This document shows, one piece after another, positions 39,057 to 48,369 of a stretch of DNA of 64,000 bases. Origin of the DNA: Rhodoblastus sp. Its GTDB lineage: Bacteria > Pseudomonadota > Alphaproteobacteria > Rhizobiales > Beijerinckiaceae. Made by a program: the position numbers and the translations under genes. The stretch spans positions 62,001 to 126,000 of the forward strand of contig NZ_JAGRPM010000080.1 in assembly GCF_019449565.1 (NCBI RefSeq), given 5' to 3'. The stretch's first letter is position 1. Each line of letters begins with the position of its first letter. The notes under the pieces were generated by a model. That model saw only the letters and a program-made list of their open reading frames with translations. It was not told the DNA's origin and made no database searches.

Positions 39057-39916
39057 GCGATTCCCTGCCGCCCCTGCGCGAGGTCGTCGCCAAGCATGGC
39101 CTCGCGGCGAAGAAATCGCTCGGCCAGAACTTCCTGTTCGATCTCAATCTCACCGGCAAGATCGCCCGAGCCGCCGGACCGCTGGAAGGGGCGACCGTGC
39201 TCGAGATCGGACCGGGGCCCGGCGGCCTGACCCGCGCGTTGCTCGCCAATGGCGCTAAAAAGGTCATCGCGGTGGAGCGCGACGAACGCTGTCTCGCCGC
39301 GCTGGAGGAGATCGCAGGAGCCTACCCCGGCCGTCTCGAGATTGTTCCGGGCGACGCGCTGGCGCTCGACTATCCAGCCTTTCTCGCCCAACGTGGCATT
39401 GCCGGCAAGATCCGGATCTGCGCAAACCTGCCCTATAATATCGGCACGCAATTGCTGGCGGGCTGGCTTTCCGCCGAGCCCTGGCCGCCCTTTTACGAGC
39501 GCATGGTGCTGATGTTCCAGCGCGAGGTCGCCGAGCGCATCGTGGCGACGCCGCGCGAGCGGGCCGACTATGGCCGGCTTGGCGTGCTTGCCGGCTGGCG
39601 CAGCGCGTCGCGCATCCTGTTCGACGTGCCGCCCTCGGCCTTCACGCCGCCGCCCAAGATCGTTTCAAGCGTCGTCGAATTGCGCCCGCGTGCCGAACCG
39701 ATCCCCTGCGACGCCAAGGCGCTGGAAATGGTCACGCTCGCCGCCTTCGGGCAAAGACGAAAGATGTTGCGCCAGTCGCTGAAAAGCTTGCCGGGAATCG
39801 GCGATCCGGCGCCCTTGCTGGAAGAGGCCGCGATCGAGCCGACCCGCAGGGCCGAGGAGATCGAGGTGGCGGGCTTCTGCGCCCTCGCCCGCGCCTATGC
39901 GGCGCGACGCGGCTAG
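39053..39916 (+). CDS. rsmA: 16S rRNA adenine-N6,N6-dimethyltransferase
   Basis: RsmA/KsgA (287 residues) dimethylates two adjacent adenines in helix 45 of 16S rRNA (A1518 and A1519 in E. coli). Motifs: [14 protein letters not shown]-binding [16 protein letters not shown], and the catalytic [14 protein letters not shown]. The C-terminal helical domain includes [13 protein letters not shown]. Last gene of the lptF-rsmA operon; it converges with the YqjE-like gene with three bases between. Confidence 0.97.
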   Translation: MSDSLPPLREVVAKHGLAAKKSLGQNFLFDLNLTGKIARAAGPLEGATVLEIGPGPGGLTRALLANGAKKVIAVERDERCLAALEEIAGAYPGRLEIVPGDALALDYPAFLAQRGIAGKIRICANLPYNIGTQLLAGWLSAEPWPPFYERMVLMFQREVAERIVATPRERADYGRLGVLAGWRSASRILFDVPPSAFTPPPKIVSSVVELRPRAEPIPCDAKALEMVTLAAFGQRRKMLRQSLKSLPGIGDPAPLLEEAAIEPTRRAEEIEVAGFCALARAYAARRG

Positions 39917-39919
39917 GCC

Positions 39920-40345
39920 TCAAGTTTCGCCTTCGGCCTTCGGTTTCGCGCTCAGGGCGCGGAGCAGCGCAAGAACCGCCGCCGCAGCCGCCGCAAGGCC
40001 CATGACAAGGCGCGGATTGCCGGTTGCGAGGCGCGCCGCGATGGGCGCCGCCCGGACCAGCGTATTGGTCTTCACGGCGACCTCGATCTGCTCCGTCGCG
40101 CGCGTCAACGCCTTGACGGCGACAAGGAGAAGGATCGCGCCGACGACCAGCGCTCCTCCAGCGACCGCGAGCGCCGCCTGCCAGGGCGCGATTTGGCTGA
40201 GCAAGGCCAAATAGGCCGCGAAGGCCAGAAAGGCCACGGTCAGCACGACGAGCGCCGCGCCGATGAGCGCGGCGAGCGCGAAGACCCGAAAACGGCGGGA
40301 AAGAACGGCGGTCTCCACGCCCATGGCCGCGAATATTCCGCTCAT
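39920..40345 (-). CDS. YqjE-like membrane protein (phage holin superfamily type)
   Basis: A 141-residue protein has two long adjacent hydrophobic stretches (about residues 20-52 and 55-80) and a third near the C-terminus (LVMGLAAAAAAVLALL). This is the pattern of the YqjE/Phage_holin_3_6 family of small inner-membrane proteins. ATG at 40345 overlaps the preceding gene's stop (ATGA). In E. coli yqjD and yqjE are likewise adjacent. Function unknown, perhaps envelope stress or stationary phase. Confidence 0.68.
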   Translation of the reverse strand: MSGIFAAMGVETAVLSRRFRVFALAALIGAALVVLTVAFLAFAAYLALLSQIAPWQAALAVAGGALVVGAILLLVAVKALTRATEQIEVAVKTNTLVRAAPIAARLATGNPRLVMGLAAAAAAVLALLRALSAKPKAEGET

Positions 40346-40668
40346 GAGCGTCGATCCCCTTTCCGCCAGAGCCCGAGGATCAGGCCCACGCCGACGGCCC
40401 CCACGAGCCATGCCAGCGGATTGCGGCGCACCGCCGCGCTGAGGTCTTCGAGCTTGGCGAGGCCGAGATCCCGCGCGTCGTCGGCGACGCCGGCGAAGTT
40501 TTTCGCGGCGGCATGGCGCGCCTGTTTCAACGCATCGAGGGTGGCGGCGGAATCGACGCCAAGAAGCGCGGCGAGATCTTCCATCGCCGTCTGAACGGCG
40601 CGAAGGGCTTCCGCGACGGGGGCTGGCTTCGAGTCATCCGGGATTTCGGGTTCACGCTTGTAGCTCAT
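40342..40668 (-). CDS. YqjD/ElaB-like DUF883 protein
   Basis: Soluble, helical N-terminal part of a 108-residue protein (ALRAVQTAMEDLAALLGVDSAATLDALKQ) followed by the DUF883 hallmark near the C-terminus, RRNPLAWLVGAVGVGLILG, a single membrane helix ending in basic residues. E. coli YqjD and ElaB of this family tether ribosomes to the membrane in stationary phase; the same role here is inference. ATG at 40668 has GGAGG five bases upstream. Coupled to the YqjE-like gene. Confidence 0.78.
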   Translation of the reverse strand: MSYKREPEIPDDSKPAPVAEALRAVQTAMEDLAALLGVDSAATLDALKQARHAAAKNFAGVADDARDLGLAKLEDLSAAVRRNPLAWLVGAVGVGLILGLWRKGDRRS

Positions 40669-40751
40669 GCCGGCCTCCGGGGGCGTGTGCAAGGCTTTCG
40701 ACCTCGCCATTGACCTCAAGTCTAGCAGAACCGTGGCCGGAGCCGAAATGG

Positions 40752-41411
40752 TCAGACGTCTTCGGCCAGCAGCGTGGCGACGAAATCGTCGACGGCTTTC
40801 GCCACGCGTGGCCTGCGCAGCCGTTCGGCGCGCACGATGGCCAGCAGATCGTCAAAGGTTTTCTGGATGTCGTCATTGATCAGGACGTAATCATAGTCGG
40901 CCCAGCGTCCGATCTCGTGCCGCGCGTTTTCGAGCCTGTGGGCGATTGTGTCCTGGCTGTCCTCGGCGCGGCGTTCGAGTCGCGCCCGCAATTCGCGCAT
41001 CGACGGCGGCAGAACGAAAATGGTGACGACGTCGCGCGGCATTTTCTCCCGCACCTGCCGGGCGCCTTGATAATCAATGTCGAACAATACGTCCCGGCCC
41101 TGCGACAGGGTCGCCTCGACCTGGCCGCGCGGCGTGCCGTAGAAATTGCCGTGGACCTCGGCATGTTCGAGCAATTCGCCGGCGTCGCGGCGGCGCGCGA
41201 ATTCCTCCTGGTCGATGAAATGATAGTGGATGCCGTCCGCCTCGCTGGAGCGGCGCTTGCGGGTCGTCAGGGAGATCGAAAGCCTGAAGTCGAGCTCCTG
41301 CTTCTGCAGCAGCATGCGCGTGAGCGTGGTCTTGCCCGCGCCAGAAGGCGAGGAGAGAATCAGCATCAGCCCCCGGCGGCCGCCGGGAAGCGCCGTAGCT
41401 TCCATTTCCAT
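40752..41411 (-). CDS. gmk: Guanylate kinase
   Basis: Gmk phosphorylates GMP to GDP. In 219 residues it has the P-loop SSPSGAGKTTLTR, the GMP-binding SISLTTRKRRSSEADGIHYHF, and EVHGNFYGTPRG. The C-terminal extension after residue 200 is short. It starts five bases after the yicC stop, the usual yicC-gmk order, and ends the fab-mltG-yicC-gmk run. Confidence 0.96.
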   Translation of the reverse strand: MEMEATALPGGRRGLMLILSSPSGAGKTTLTRMLLQKQELDFRLSISLTTRKRRSSEADGIHYHFIDQEEFARRRDAGELLEHAEVHGNFYGTPRGQVEATLSQGRDVLFDIDYQGARQVREKMPRDVVTIFVLPPSMRELRARLERRAEDSQDTIAHRLENARHEIGRWADYDYVLINDDIQKTFDDLLAIVRAERLRRPRVAKAVDDFVATLLAEDV

Positions 41412-41416
41412 TCAGA

Positions 41417-42301
41417 TCACTCGATATTTTGCGCCTGCTCGCGCAATTGCTCCACTTCGACCTTCAAATCAAGGCCGATCGCCGTCAAAGCCGCATCATT
41501 GGACTTGGCGCAGAGCGTGTTGGTCTCGCGCCCGAACTCTTGCGCCAGGAAATCCAGCCGGCGCCCGACGGCGCCCCCTTCCGCCAGCAGCTTGCGCGCG
41601 GCGAAGACATGCGAGACCAGCCGGTCCAGTTCTTCGCGGATATCGGCCTTGGCTGCCATCAGAACCGCCTCCTGATGCAGCCGGGCGTCGTCGAGGCGGC
41701 CCGTTTCGGCGATCAGGGCGACGGCCGCGCGCAGCCTTTCGCGCACCGCCGACGGATGGCGGCCGGGGCAAAGATCGGCGGCCTTTGTGAGATCGCCGAT
41801 CCGGTTGAGTCTTTGATTGAGAAGGGCCGCCAGAGCGGCGCCCTCGCCCGCCCGCATGGCGCAGAGCTGCTTGAGCGCCCGTCCAAGGCCGGCGAGAATT
41901 TCCGCCTGCGCCGCCGCTTGAGCAGCCTCGTCCTCTTCCGTCTCGACGGTTTCGATCACGCCGCGCACGGCGAGGAGCCCATCGAGCGTCAGGGGGCCGA
42001 TATGATTCGGACGTTTGATGTCAGCGAGCGAGTCCATCAGATGGACGAGCAGGTCGCGATTGACCCGCGCCGAGAGCGAGGGAGATTCGCGCGTCACGCT
42101 GAGATTGGCGTAGCAGGCTCCGCGCGCCAGCGCCCCGGAAATGGCCGTTCGTATGGGCTTGTCGAGATCGTCGAAGCCCGGCGGCAGGCGCAGCCGTAGA
42201 TCGAGCGCCTTCGAATTGACCGTCTTGATCTCCCAGTTCCAGCGATAGGGAGCGGAAAAGCCGGACTCCCTCGCGAAACCCGTCATGCTGGAAACCGTCA
42301 T
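41417..42301 (-). CDS. yicC: YicC family endoribonuclease
   Basis: In this 294-residue protein the N-terminal domain starts with the family signature SSMTGFARE and contains WEIKTVNSKALDLRLRLP. The C-terminal DUF1732 domain contains EELDRLVSH, GRRLDFLAQEFGRETNTLCAKS, the most conserved block. YicC proteins are RNases implicated in small-RNA turnover in E. coli. AGGA six bases before the ATG supports this start. It sits between mltG and gmk. Confidence 0.95.
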   Translation of the reverse strand: MTVSSMTGFARESGFSAPYRWNWEIKTVNSKALDLRLRLPPGFDDLDKPIRTAISGALARGACYANLSVTRESPSLSARVNRDLLVHLMDSLADIKRPNHIGPLTLDGLLAVRGVIETVETEEDEAAQAAAQAEILAGLGRALKQLCAMRAGEGAALAALLNQRLNRIGDLTKAADLCPGRHPSAVRERLRAAVALIAETGRLDDARLHQEAVLMAAKADIREELDRLVSHVFAARKLLAEGGAVGRRLDFLAQEFGRETNTLCAKSNDAALTAIGLDLKVEVEQLREQAQNIE

Positions 42302-42437
42302 TCAAAATCCTGTCCGGCGTCAATTGGGCATGGCCTGATCCAGCCATCGCACCTCAATCGCCTATAGCAGGATTCGTCAAGCAAAACTCAGCAAATCTAT
42401 GCGGCCGGGCCTGATCGGCTGGCGCCTGTTTTCCGGC

Positions 42438-44342
42438 TTATTTTCCAGCCTTGGCGCTGGTTTTCGCGGGCGGCGCATCGACCGATTTGGGGCTGTTGAG
42501 ATCCCAGGCCTTATCCAGAAGCGGATCGAGCGCCGTGCCTTCCACGGCGTCGTAAATGCGCGGCTTGCCATTGGGGGCGGGATTGACGATGCCTCCGGCA
42601 TAGCCGAGGGCGCTGCTTTCCACCGGCGCCGCCGGGCCGTCGAGATCGGCGGCGGCGACGACGCGCCCGCGCGCGTCCGGCGCCCTCGGCGTCTGAACCT
42701 CGGCGGCGGGCCCGTCGAGATCATTTTCGGCCCGCGTGATGCCGCCGAGCTGGACGTCGCCGAGCGCGCCGGCATATTGCGCCGGCGTTGCGAGGCCCTG
42801 AGCCGGGACATAGTCGGCAAGGCGAACCGGACCTGCGGGCGCGCCGGGAAGTACGGGCGAGACGCGTGCGATCAGGGCCGGGTCATGCGCCAGCCGCGGC
42901 GGCAAAGGCGTCCGGCCGACGCGACGAGCGTCAAATTCAGGCGCATTCGGCGCGAGGCCATATTGCGAGGGCCTTGCGCGCTCGGCCCCCTTGTCGCGGC
43001 GAGGCGCCGGGGCGGCCGGAGCGACCGCCGCCGGCGGCTGAGCTGCAGGAGCCTGAGTCGCGGTCGCAGGGGCGCCTGGAGCCGGACCGGCCGGGGCTCC
43101 CGGAGCCTTGACTTTGCTGTTCTGCTCGATCTGGCGCCAGCGCTGTACATTGCGGTTATGGGAATCGAGCGAATCGGAAAAGACGTGGCCGCCGGTCCCA
43201 TCCGCGACGAAATACAGATCCTGCGTGCGCGACGGATTGGCGACGGCCTCCATCGCGGCGCGGCCGGGATTGGCGATCGGGCCAGGCGGCAACCCATCGA
43301 TGACATAGGTGTTATAGGCGCTGGCGGTGTCAATGTCCGTGCGCGTCAGCGGCCGGCCCAGCGGCCCCTGCCCGCCGACCAGGCCATAGACGATGGTGGG
43401 GTCCGATTGCAGCCGCATATGTTTGCGCAAGCGATTGATGAAAACGGCGGCGACGCGCGGACGCTCGTCCGCCTTGCCGGTCTCCTTTTCCACGATCGAG
43501 GCAAGCGTTACCAATTCATAGGGCGAGGACAGCGGCAGGTCCGATGCGCGGCGGCGCCAGATCTCGTCGAGCAGCGCCTTCTGGTCGTGCACCATTTGCT
43601 GAAGAAGCTTGTCGCGACTGTTGCCGCGCTGGAACTTATATGTTTCCGGCAGGAGCGCGCCTTCGCGCGGAATATCGCGGATATCGCCGGCCAAAAAATC
43701 GCTTTCGCGGAGTCGCTCAACGATCTGCTGGCTGGTCAGACCCTCGGGAATGGTGAGCGAATGCAGGATCGCCTTGCCGGACACGATGGTGTCGATCACT
43801 TCCTGCAGCGAGGCGTTTTGCTTGAACAGATATTCGCCCGCCTTGAGCTTGGAGCGGGCTCCTTCGACGAACAGGGTGAGAGTGAACAGGAACGGGCTGT
43901 CGATAACCCCCTGGGTCTGCAATTGCTCAATGATCTGATCGGCATCCGAGCCTTGCTGGATGTAGACGACCTTGTCGGCGGTCAGCGGCCCGGGCGCGCG
44001 CACGGCGCGGTCCGCGAAAACGGCTCCGACGCCGGCAAGAAGCGCAGCGGCAAGCAGAAAAGTCAGGAAGCCGGAAGCGGCGCCGAGGCGCGAAGGCTTG
44101 CGCTTTTTTTCTGGGGGCGGCGGCGGCGGCGCGTCTTGGGGATGCAGGGCCTCGGCGGGGCTCAGCGCCCCGCGACGACCAAACAGGCTGGCGCCCGACC
44201 GTTCCGCCGGAGCGCTTTCAGGCGTGTGCTGGACGGCATGATCCTGGGACGCATGATCTTGGACGCCCGAATCATGGCCGCCCCCATCGTGGCTTCCAGA
44301 TTCCTGGCCACCCGGTTCGGTGTCCCGCGGTTTTTCGCTCAT
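42438..44342 (-). CDS. mltG: Endolytic murein transglycosylase MltG with long C-terminal tail
   Basis: In 634 residues, a Gly/Asp/His-rich cytoplasmic N-terminus (1-85) precedes one membrane helix at about 89-110, a LysM-like region and the YceG catalytic domain. The catalytic Glu285 lies in LASIVEKETG, and NTYVIDGLPPGPIANPG is intact. E. coli MltG is about 340 residues; here an extra 220 residues after about 411 are Pro/Ala-rich with two DLDGPAA repeats, and no folded domain is recognised. It cuts nascent glycan strands and so sets their length. It is encoded between fabF and yicC, a common alphaproteobacterial order. Confidence 0.94.
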   Translation of the reverse strand: MSEKPRDTEPGGQESGSHDGGGHDSGVQDHASQDHAVQHTPESAPAERSGASLFGRRGALSPAEALHPQDAPPPPPPEKKRKPSRLGAASGFLTFLLAAALLAGVGAVFADRAVRAPGPLTADKVVYIQQGSDADQIIEQLQTQGVIDSPFLFTLTLFVEGARSKLKAGEYLFKQNASLQEVIDTIVSGKAILHSLTIPEGLTSQQIVERLRESDFLAGDIRDIPREGALLPETYKFQRGNSRDKLLQQMVHDQKALLDEIWRRRASDLPLSSPYELVTLASIVEKETGKADERPRVAAVFINRLRKHMRLQSDPTIVYGLVGGQGPLGRPLTRTDIDTASAYNTYVIDGLPPGPIANPGRAAMEAVANPSRTQDLYFVADGTGGHVFSDSLDSHNRNVQRWRQIEQNSKVKAPGAPAGPAPGAPATATQAPAAQPPAAVAPAAPAPRRDKGAERARPSQYGLAPNAPEFDARRVGRTPLPPRLAHDPALIARVSPVLPGAPAGPVRLADYVPAQGLATPAQYAGALGDVQLGGITRAENDLDGPAAEVQTPRAPDARGRVVAAADLDGPAAPVESSALGYAGGIVNPAPNGKPRIYDAVEGTALDPLLDKAWDLNSPKSVDAPPAKTSAKAGK

Positions 44343-44428
44343 GCCTTTGGCGCGCCTTGCTCTGATCCGCTTGCGCGGCGAAAGATCATTCCACAGTTTG
44401 CCTTAATTTATGGCGAATTGAGGATCGA

Positions 44429-45685
44429 TCAGGCGTAACGCCTCATGATGAGCGAGGCGTTGGTGCCACCGAAACCGAAGGAATTGGACAGGACGACGTT
44501 GATTTCACGCGGACGCGGCTTGTGCGGCACGAGATCGATCGCCGTTTCGAAGGCCGGATTGTCGAGGTTGATCGTCGCCGGAGCGATCTGGTCGCGGATG
44601 GCGAGGATCGAGAAGATCGCCTCCACCGCGCCCGCGGCGCCAAGCAGATGGCCGACCGAGCTCTTGGTCGAGGACATCGAGATCGTTTTGGCGGCTTCGC
44701 CTACCACGCGCTCGACCGCCCGCAGTTCGATGCCGTCAGCCATGGTCGAGGTGCCGTGGGCGTTGACATAGTCGATCTCGGCGGGCGTCACGCCCGCGCG
44801 CTTGATCGCCGCCTGCATGCAGCGGAAGGCGCCGTCGCCGTCTTCGGAGGGCGCGGTGATGTGATAGGCGTCGCCGGACATGCCATAGCCGATGATTTCG
44901 GCATAGATATGCGCGCCGCGCGCCTGGGCGTGCTCCAGCGATTCCAGCACGACACAGCCGGCGCCCTCGCCCATCACGAAGCCGTCGCGGTCGCGATCAT
45001 AGGGGCGCGACGCCGCCTTCGGATTGTCGTTGAAAGAAGTGGCCAGAGCCTTGCAAGCCGCGAAGCCGGCGATTCCGATCCGGTTACAGGCGGATTCCGC
45101 GCCGCCGGCGACCATGACCTCGGCGTCGCCGAGCGCGATCAACCGCGCCGCGTCGCCGATGGCGTGGGTGCCGGTCGAACAGGCGGTGACGACGGCGTGA
45201 TTCGGGCCCTTGAGCCCATGCATGATCGAAACATGCCCGCCAATGAGATTGATGAGGCGCCCCGGAACGAAGAACGGCGACACGCGGCGCGGGCCTTTCT
45301 CGTTCAGAACCAGGGTCGTCTCGTAAATGCCGCCAAGTCCGCCGATGCCGGAGCCGATCAGGACGCCCGTTTCGATCTGATCCTGATAGGTCTTGGGCGC
45401 CCAATTGGCGTCCTTGAGCGCCTGCGCGGCGGCCGCAACGCCGAAGATGATGAAATCATCGACCTTGCGCTGTTCCTTGGGCTCCATCCAGTCGTCGGGA
45501 TTGAAGGCGTCGGGGGCGTCCCTGCGCGGAACCTGCATCGCGATCTGACAAGCGAGATCGGAGGCTTCAAAGCCTTCAATTCGCCCGGCGCCGCTTTCGC
45601 CGGCCAGCAGACGTTTCCAGGTTTCCTCGTAGCCGCTCGCAAGCGGCGAAACCATGCCCAATCCCGTAACGACGACCCTGCGCAT
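44429..45685 (-). CDS. fabF: 3-oxoacyl-[acyl-carrier-protein] synthase II
   Basis: FabF (418 residues) elongates acyl-ACP with malonyl-ACP. The Cys-His-His triad is visible: VTACSTGTHAIG, NAHGTSTMADGIE and SSVGHLLGAAGAVE. It ends NSFGFGGTNASLIMRRYA. ATG at 45685 (MRRVVVTGLG) has GAGG six bases upstream and matches the family start. acpP precedes it by 157 bases, and mltG follows. Confidence 0.97.
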   Translation of the reverse strand: MRRVVVTGLGMVSPLASGYEETWKRLLAGESGAGRIEGFEASDLACQIAMQVPRRDAPDAFNPDDWMEPKEQRKVDDFIIFGVAAAAQALKDANWAPKTYQDQIETGVLIGSGIGGLGGIYETTLVLNEKGPRRVSPFFVPGRLINLIGGHVSIMHGLKGPNHAVVTACSTGTHAIGDAARLIALGDAEVMVAGGAESACNRIGIAGFAACKALATSFNDNPKAASRPYDRDRDGFVMGEGAGCVVLESLEHAQARGAHIYAEIIGYGMSGDAYHITAPSEDGDGAFRCMQAAIKRAGVTPAEIDYVNAHGTSTMADGIELRAVERVVGEAAKTISMSSTKSSVGHLLGAAGAVEAIFSILAIRDQIAPATINLDNPAFETAIDLVPHKPRPREINVVLSNSFGFGGTNASLIMRRYA

Positions 45686-45842
45686 TAGCTCCCTCGGGCT
45701 TTGCATTCGACGCTCGGACGCAATCTTGCGCCAGAGCGGACCAACCAGACGAACCCGCCGGACGGAGCCGGCGCCCCCAATGTCAAACGCGCGCGCCCGA
45801 CGCCAGGCCGAACGCGCGCGAACAAGTCCTCATGAGCTGAAA

Positions 45843-46085
45843 TCAGCCCTGAGCCGTGGCTTTTTCCAGGAACTTAACCGCGTCGCCGACCGTCACGATC
45901 GTCTCGGCGGCGTCATCCGGGATTTCCACGCCGAATTCTTCCTCGAAGGCCATGACCAGCTCGACGGTGTCGAGCGAGTCGGCGCCCAGATCGTCGATGA
46001 AATTGGCGCTGTCGACTACCTTGTCGGCGTCCACGCCGAGGTGTTCGATCACAATCTTTTTCACGCGCTCGGCGACATCGCTCAT
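45843..46085 (-). CDS. acpP: Acyl carrier protein
   Basis: An 80-residue acidic protein with the 4'-phosphopantetheine attachment Ser37 in [19 protein letters not shown] lies eight bases before the ATG. It carries growing acyl chains for FabD, FabG and FabF, whose genes flank it. Gaps of 215 bases upstream and 157 downstream suggest it may have its own promoter and processed transcript, as is common for this abundant protein. Confidence 0.98.
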   Translation of the reverse strand: MSDVAERVKKIVIEHLGVDADKVVDSANFIDDLGADSLDTVELVMAFEEEFGVEIPDDAAETIVTVGDAVKFLEKATAQG

Positions 46086-46300
46086 CTTTAGTTTCCTCGT
46101 TATATAGAACTGACGGCGCGCCTGAAGGCAGGCCTGGGCGCGCTGGGGAGTGACCGATCCGCCGACGCGAAAATTTCAGCCCGCAGCGAAATTTCACACG
46201 TTGGAACGTACAAACCGAGGCTTGCTAACATACTTCCGTCACGATTGCGAGGCCCACTTGCTGCTAAAGCCGCCGCCCACGAACCGCAGACACAAGCCAT

Positions 46301-47038
46301 TCAAATCATTGCCATTCCGCCGTTGACGTGAAGGGTTTGGCCGGTGACGTAGGCGGCTTCCGAACTGGCGAGAAAGACGCAGGCGGCGCCAATATCCTCA
46401 CCCTTGCCGAGTTGGCCCGAGGGAATCGTCGCCAGAATGGCTTCTTTCTGCTTGTCGGTCAGGACGTCGGTCATCGGGCTGGCGATGAAACCCGGCGCGA
46501 CGCAATTGACCGTGACGTTGCGCGACGCGACCTCCGCGGCGAGCGATTTGCTCATCCCGATCAGGCCGGCCTTGGAGGCGGCGTAATTGGCTTGCCCCCC
46601 ATTGCCGGTGACGCCGACGATGGAGGTAATGTTCACGATGCGGCCGTAGCGGCGCTTCATCATGCCCTTCAGCACCGCGCGTGACAAACGAAACGCCGAC
46701 GTCAGATTGACGGTCAGCACCGTCTCCCAGTCCTCGTCCTTCATGCGCAGGAACAGGCCGTCGCGGGTGACGCCCGCGTTATTGACCAGAATGTCGAGCG
46801 GGCCCGCAAGAGCCTCGGCCTCGGGCACGAGCTTTTCGACGGCGTCCTTGTCGGAAAGGTTGCAGACCGCGACGAAGGCGCCTTCTCCGAGTTCGGCGGC
46901 GAGAACGTCCAGCGCCTCGCGGCGCGTGCCCGAAAGCACGACTTTCGCGCCCTGCTTGTGCAGGGAGCGCGCGATCGCGGAGCCGAGGCCGCCGCTGGCG
47001 CCGGTGACGAGCGCGACGCGATTGCTCAGATCAAACAT
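46301..47038 (-). CDS. fabG: 3-oxoacyl-[acyl-carrier-protein] reductase
   Basis: FabG (245 residues, short-chain dehydrogenase family) reduces 3-oxoacyl-ACP with NADPH. Cofactor motif TGASGGLG; active-site Ser, Tyr and Lys in NITSIVGVTGNGGQANYAASKAG; NNAGVTRDGL is typical. ATG at 47038 has GGAG six bases upstream. Its position directly after fabD separates it from the many other SDR proteins, such as the one after purF. Confidence 0.96.
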   Translation of the reverse strand: MFDLSNRVALVTGASGGLGSAIARSLHKQGAKVVLSGTRREALDVLAAELGEGAFVAVCNLSDKDAVEKLVPEAEALAGPLDILVNNAGVTRDGLFLRMKDEDWETVLTVNLTSAFRLSRAVLKGMMKRRYGRIVNITSIVGVTGNGGQANYAASKAGLIGMSKSLAAEVASRNVTVNCVAPGFIASPMTDVLTDKQKEAILATIPSGQLGKGEDIGAACVFLASSEAAYVTGQTLHVNGGMAMI

Positions 47039-47058
47039 GAGAAACTCCGGATAAGAGA

Positions 47059-48006
47059 TCAAATCGTCAGGGAAAAACTCTCGACCTCTGCCGGCGCGCC
47101 GACATTGAGCGCGCGCGCGCCTTCCGCCGTGCGCTTGACCAGACCGGCCAGAACCTTGCCGGCGCCGATTTCAACGAACAGATCGACGCCCTGCTTATGC
47201 ATATAGCCCATGCACTCGCGCCAGCGCACGGTCCCGCAAACCTGCGCGACCAGCAATTTGCGGATCTCGTCCGGATCGCGCACCGGCGCGGCTGTGACAT
47301 TGGCGACCACCTCCACCACCGACGGCAGGATGGTTGTCTCCGCGAGCGCCGCGCGCATGGCCTCGGCGGCGGGCGCCATCAGCGCGCAATGGAACGGAGC
47401 GGACACAGGCAGCAGCATGGCGCGCTTGATGCCGTTTTCCCTGGCGATTTCAATCGCGAGATCGACCGCCTGCTTCGCCCCGGAAACCACGATCTGCCCG
47501 CCGCCATTGTCATTGGCGACTTCGCACAAGCTGCCGGAGGCCGCCGTGGCTTCTCCGGCGATTTTCGCGGCCAGCTCCGGCTCCGCGCCGAGCAGGGCCG
47601 CCATGGCGCCCTCGCCGACCGGAACGGACTTCTGCATGGCCTGGCCGCGCAGACGCAACAGGCGCGCGGCGTCGGAGACGGACAGCGCGCCGGCGGCGGC
47701 GAGCGCGGAATATTCTCCGAGAGAATGGCCGGCGACATAAACCGCGTCGCGTTCCAGCTTTACGCCTTTCTCAGCCTCAAGCGCGCGCAGGGCGGCGAGA
47801 CTCACGGCCATCAGGGCCGGCTGGGCGTTGGCGGTCAGCTGCAATTGCGCCGCGTCGCCCTCGAACATCAGGGTCGAGAGCTTTTCGCCAAGCGCCTCGT
47901 CGACTTCCTCGAAAACCGCGCGCGAAGCGGCGAAAGCCTCGTAAAGCGCCTTGCCCATGCCGACGGCCTGGGAGCCCTGCCCCGGAAAGAGAAATGCGAC
48001 GGTCAC
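47059..48006 (-). CDS. fabD: Malonyl-CoA:ACP transacylase
   Basis: FabD (315 residues) loads malonyl groups onto ACP. The nucleophile Ser95 is in VAGHSLGEYSAL, and the partner His is in VSAPFHCALM. FLFPGQGSQAVGMG opens the protein. It starts with GTG at 48006; the GAGG eleven bases upstream is distant, so the start is probable rather than certain. First gene of the fab-gmk run and divergent from rpsF. Confidence 0.96.
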   Translation of the reverse strand: MTVAFLFPGQGSQAVGMGKALYEAFAASRAVFEEVDEALGEKLSTLMFEGDAAQLQLTANAQPALMAVSLAALRALEAEKGVKLERDAVYVAGHSLGEYSALAAAGALSVSDAARLLRLRGQAMQKSVPVGEGAMAALLGAEPELAAKIAGEATAASGSLCEVANDNGGGQIVVSGAKQAVDLAIEIARENGIKRAMLLPVSAPFHCALMAPAAEAMRAALAETTILPSVVEVVANVTAAPVRDPDEIRKLLVAQVCGTVRWRECMGYMHKQGVDLFVEIGAGKVLAGLVKRTAEGARALNVGAPAEVESFSLTI

Positions 48007-48112
48007 TTGCGGTCTTGCCTCGTTTTACGTCAAATCGCTGTCGCCAATGGCGCCGCCTGTCGCCCCTGTCAAGGCGGAGCGCGCAAAAGCCCCGCAATTG
48101 CGCGCTTTTCGC

Positions 48113-48140
48113 TTGATCGACGGCAAAATCCCGCTATAAG
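48113..48140 (+). promoter_or_regulatory. Sigma-70-type promoter of the rpsF operon
   Basis: TTGATC (48113-48118) and TATAAG (48135-48140) are 16 bases apart; the context CTTGAT...CTATAAG matches the alphaproteobacterial housekeeping consensus well. It predicts a 5' leader of about 220 bases before the S6 start codon. Confidence 0.65.
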
Positions 48141-48278
48141 GCGCGCTTCGTCCCTCGGCCGGGGGCTGAACGGAAGGCCGCGCTTGCGGCTGGGGTTGCC
48201 CGTCTTCCCGTGTTCCCGCCTTCGACGTTTTTCATCAAGCATTTGGCTTACGCCAGAGCGAGATGCGAAACAATTCCG

Positions 48279-48344
48279 TCGAGCCTTTCTCCGGGCTCGA
48301 AGGGCTCCGCGCCGGGATGGATGAAACTGGCGGCTCAAGCCGCC
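48279..48344 (+). promoter_or_regulatory. Two leader hairpins before rpsF, candidate S6:S18 autoregulatory element
   Basis: First hairpin: TCGAGCC paired with GGCTCGA (48279-48300), loop TTTCTCCG containing a CCG. Second: GGCGGCT paired with AGCCGCC (48329-48344), 26 bases before the start codon and close to the ribosome-binding site. Known rpsF leaders bind the S6:S18 complex through a stem-loop with a conserved CCG. That this leader does so is inference. Confidence 0.4.
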
Positions 48345-48369
48345 GTAAATCATAGAGAAAGGCAATGAC

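Larger units (their letters stand above)
48007..48369. other. Divergent region between fabD and rpsF
   Basis: 363 bases without a gene. It holds a good promoter for rpsF and a structured leader of roughly 220 bases, both listed separately, and presumably the fabD promoter on the other strand. Confidence 0.7.
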
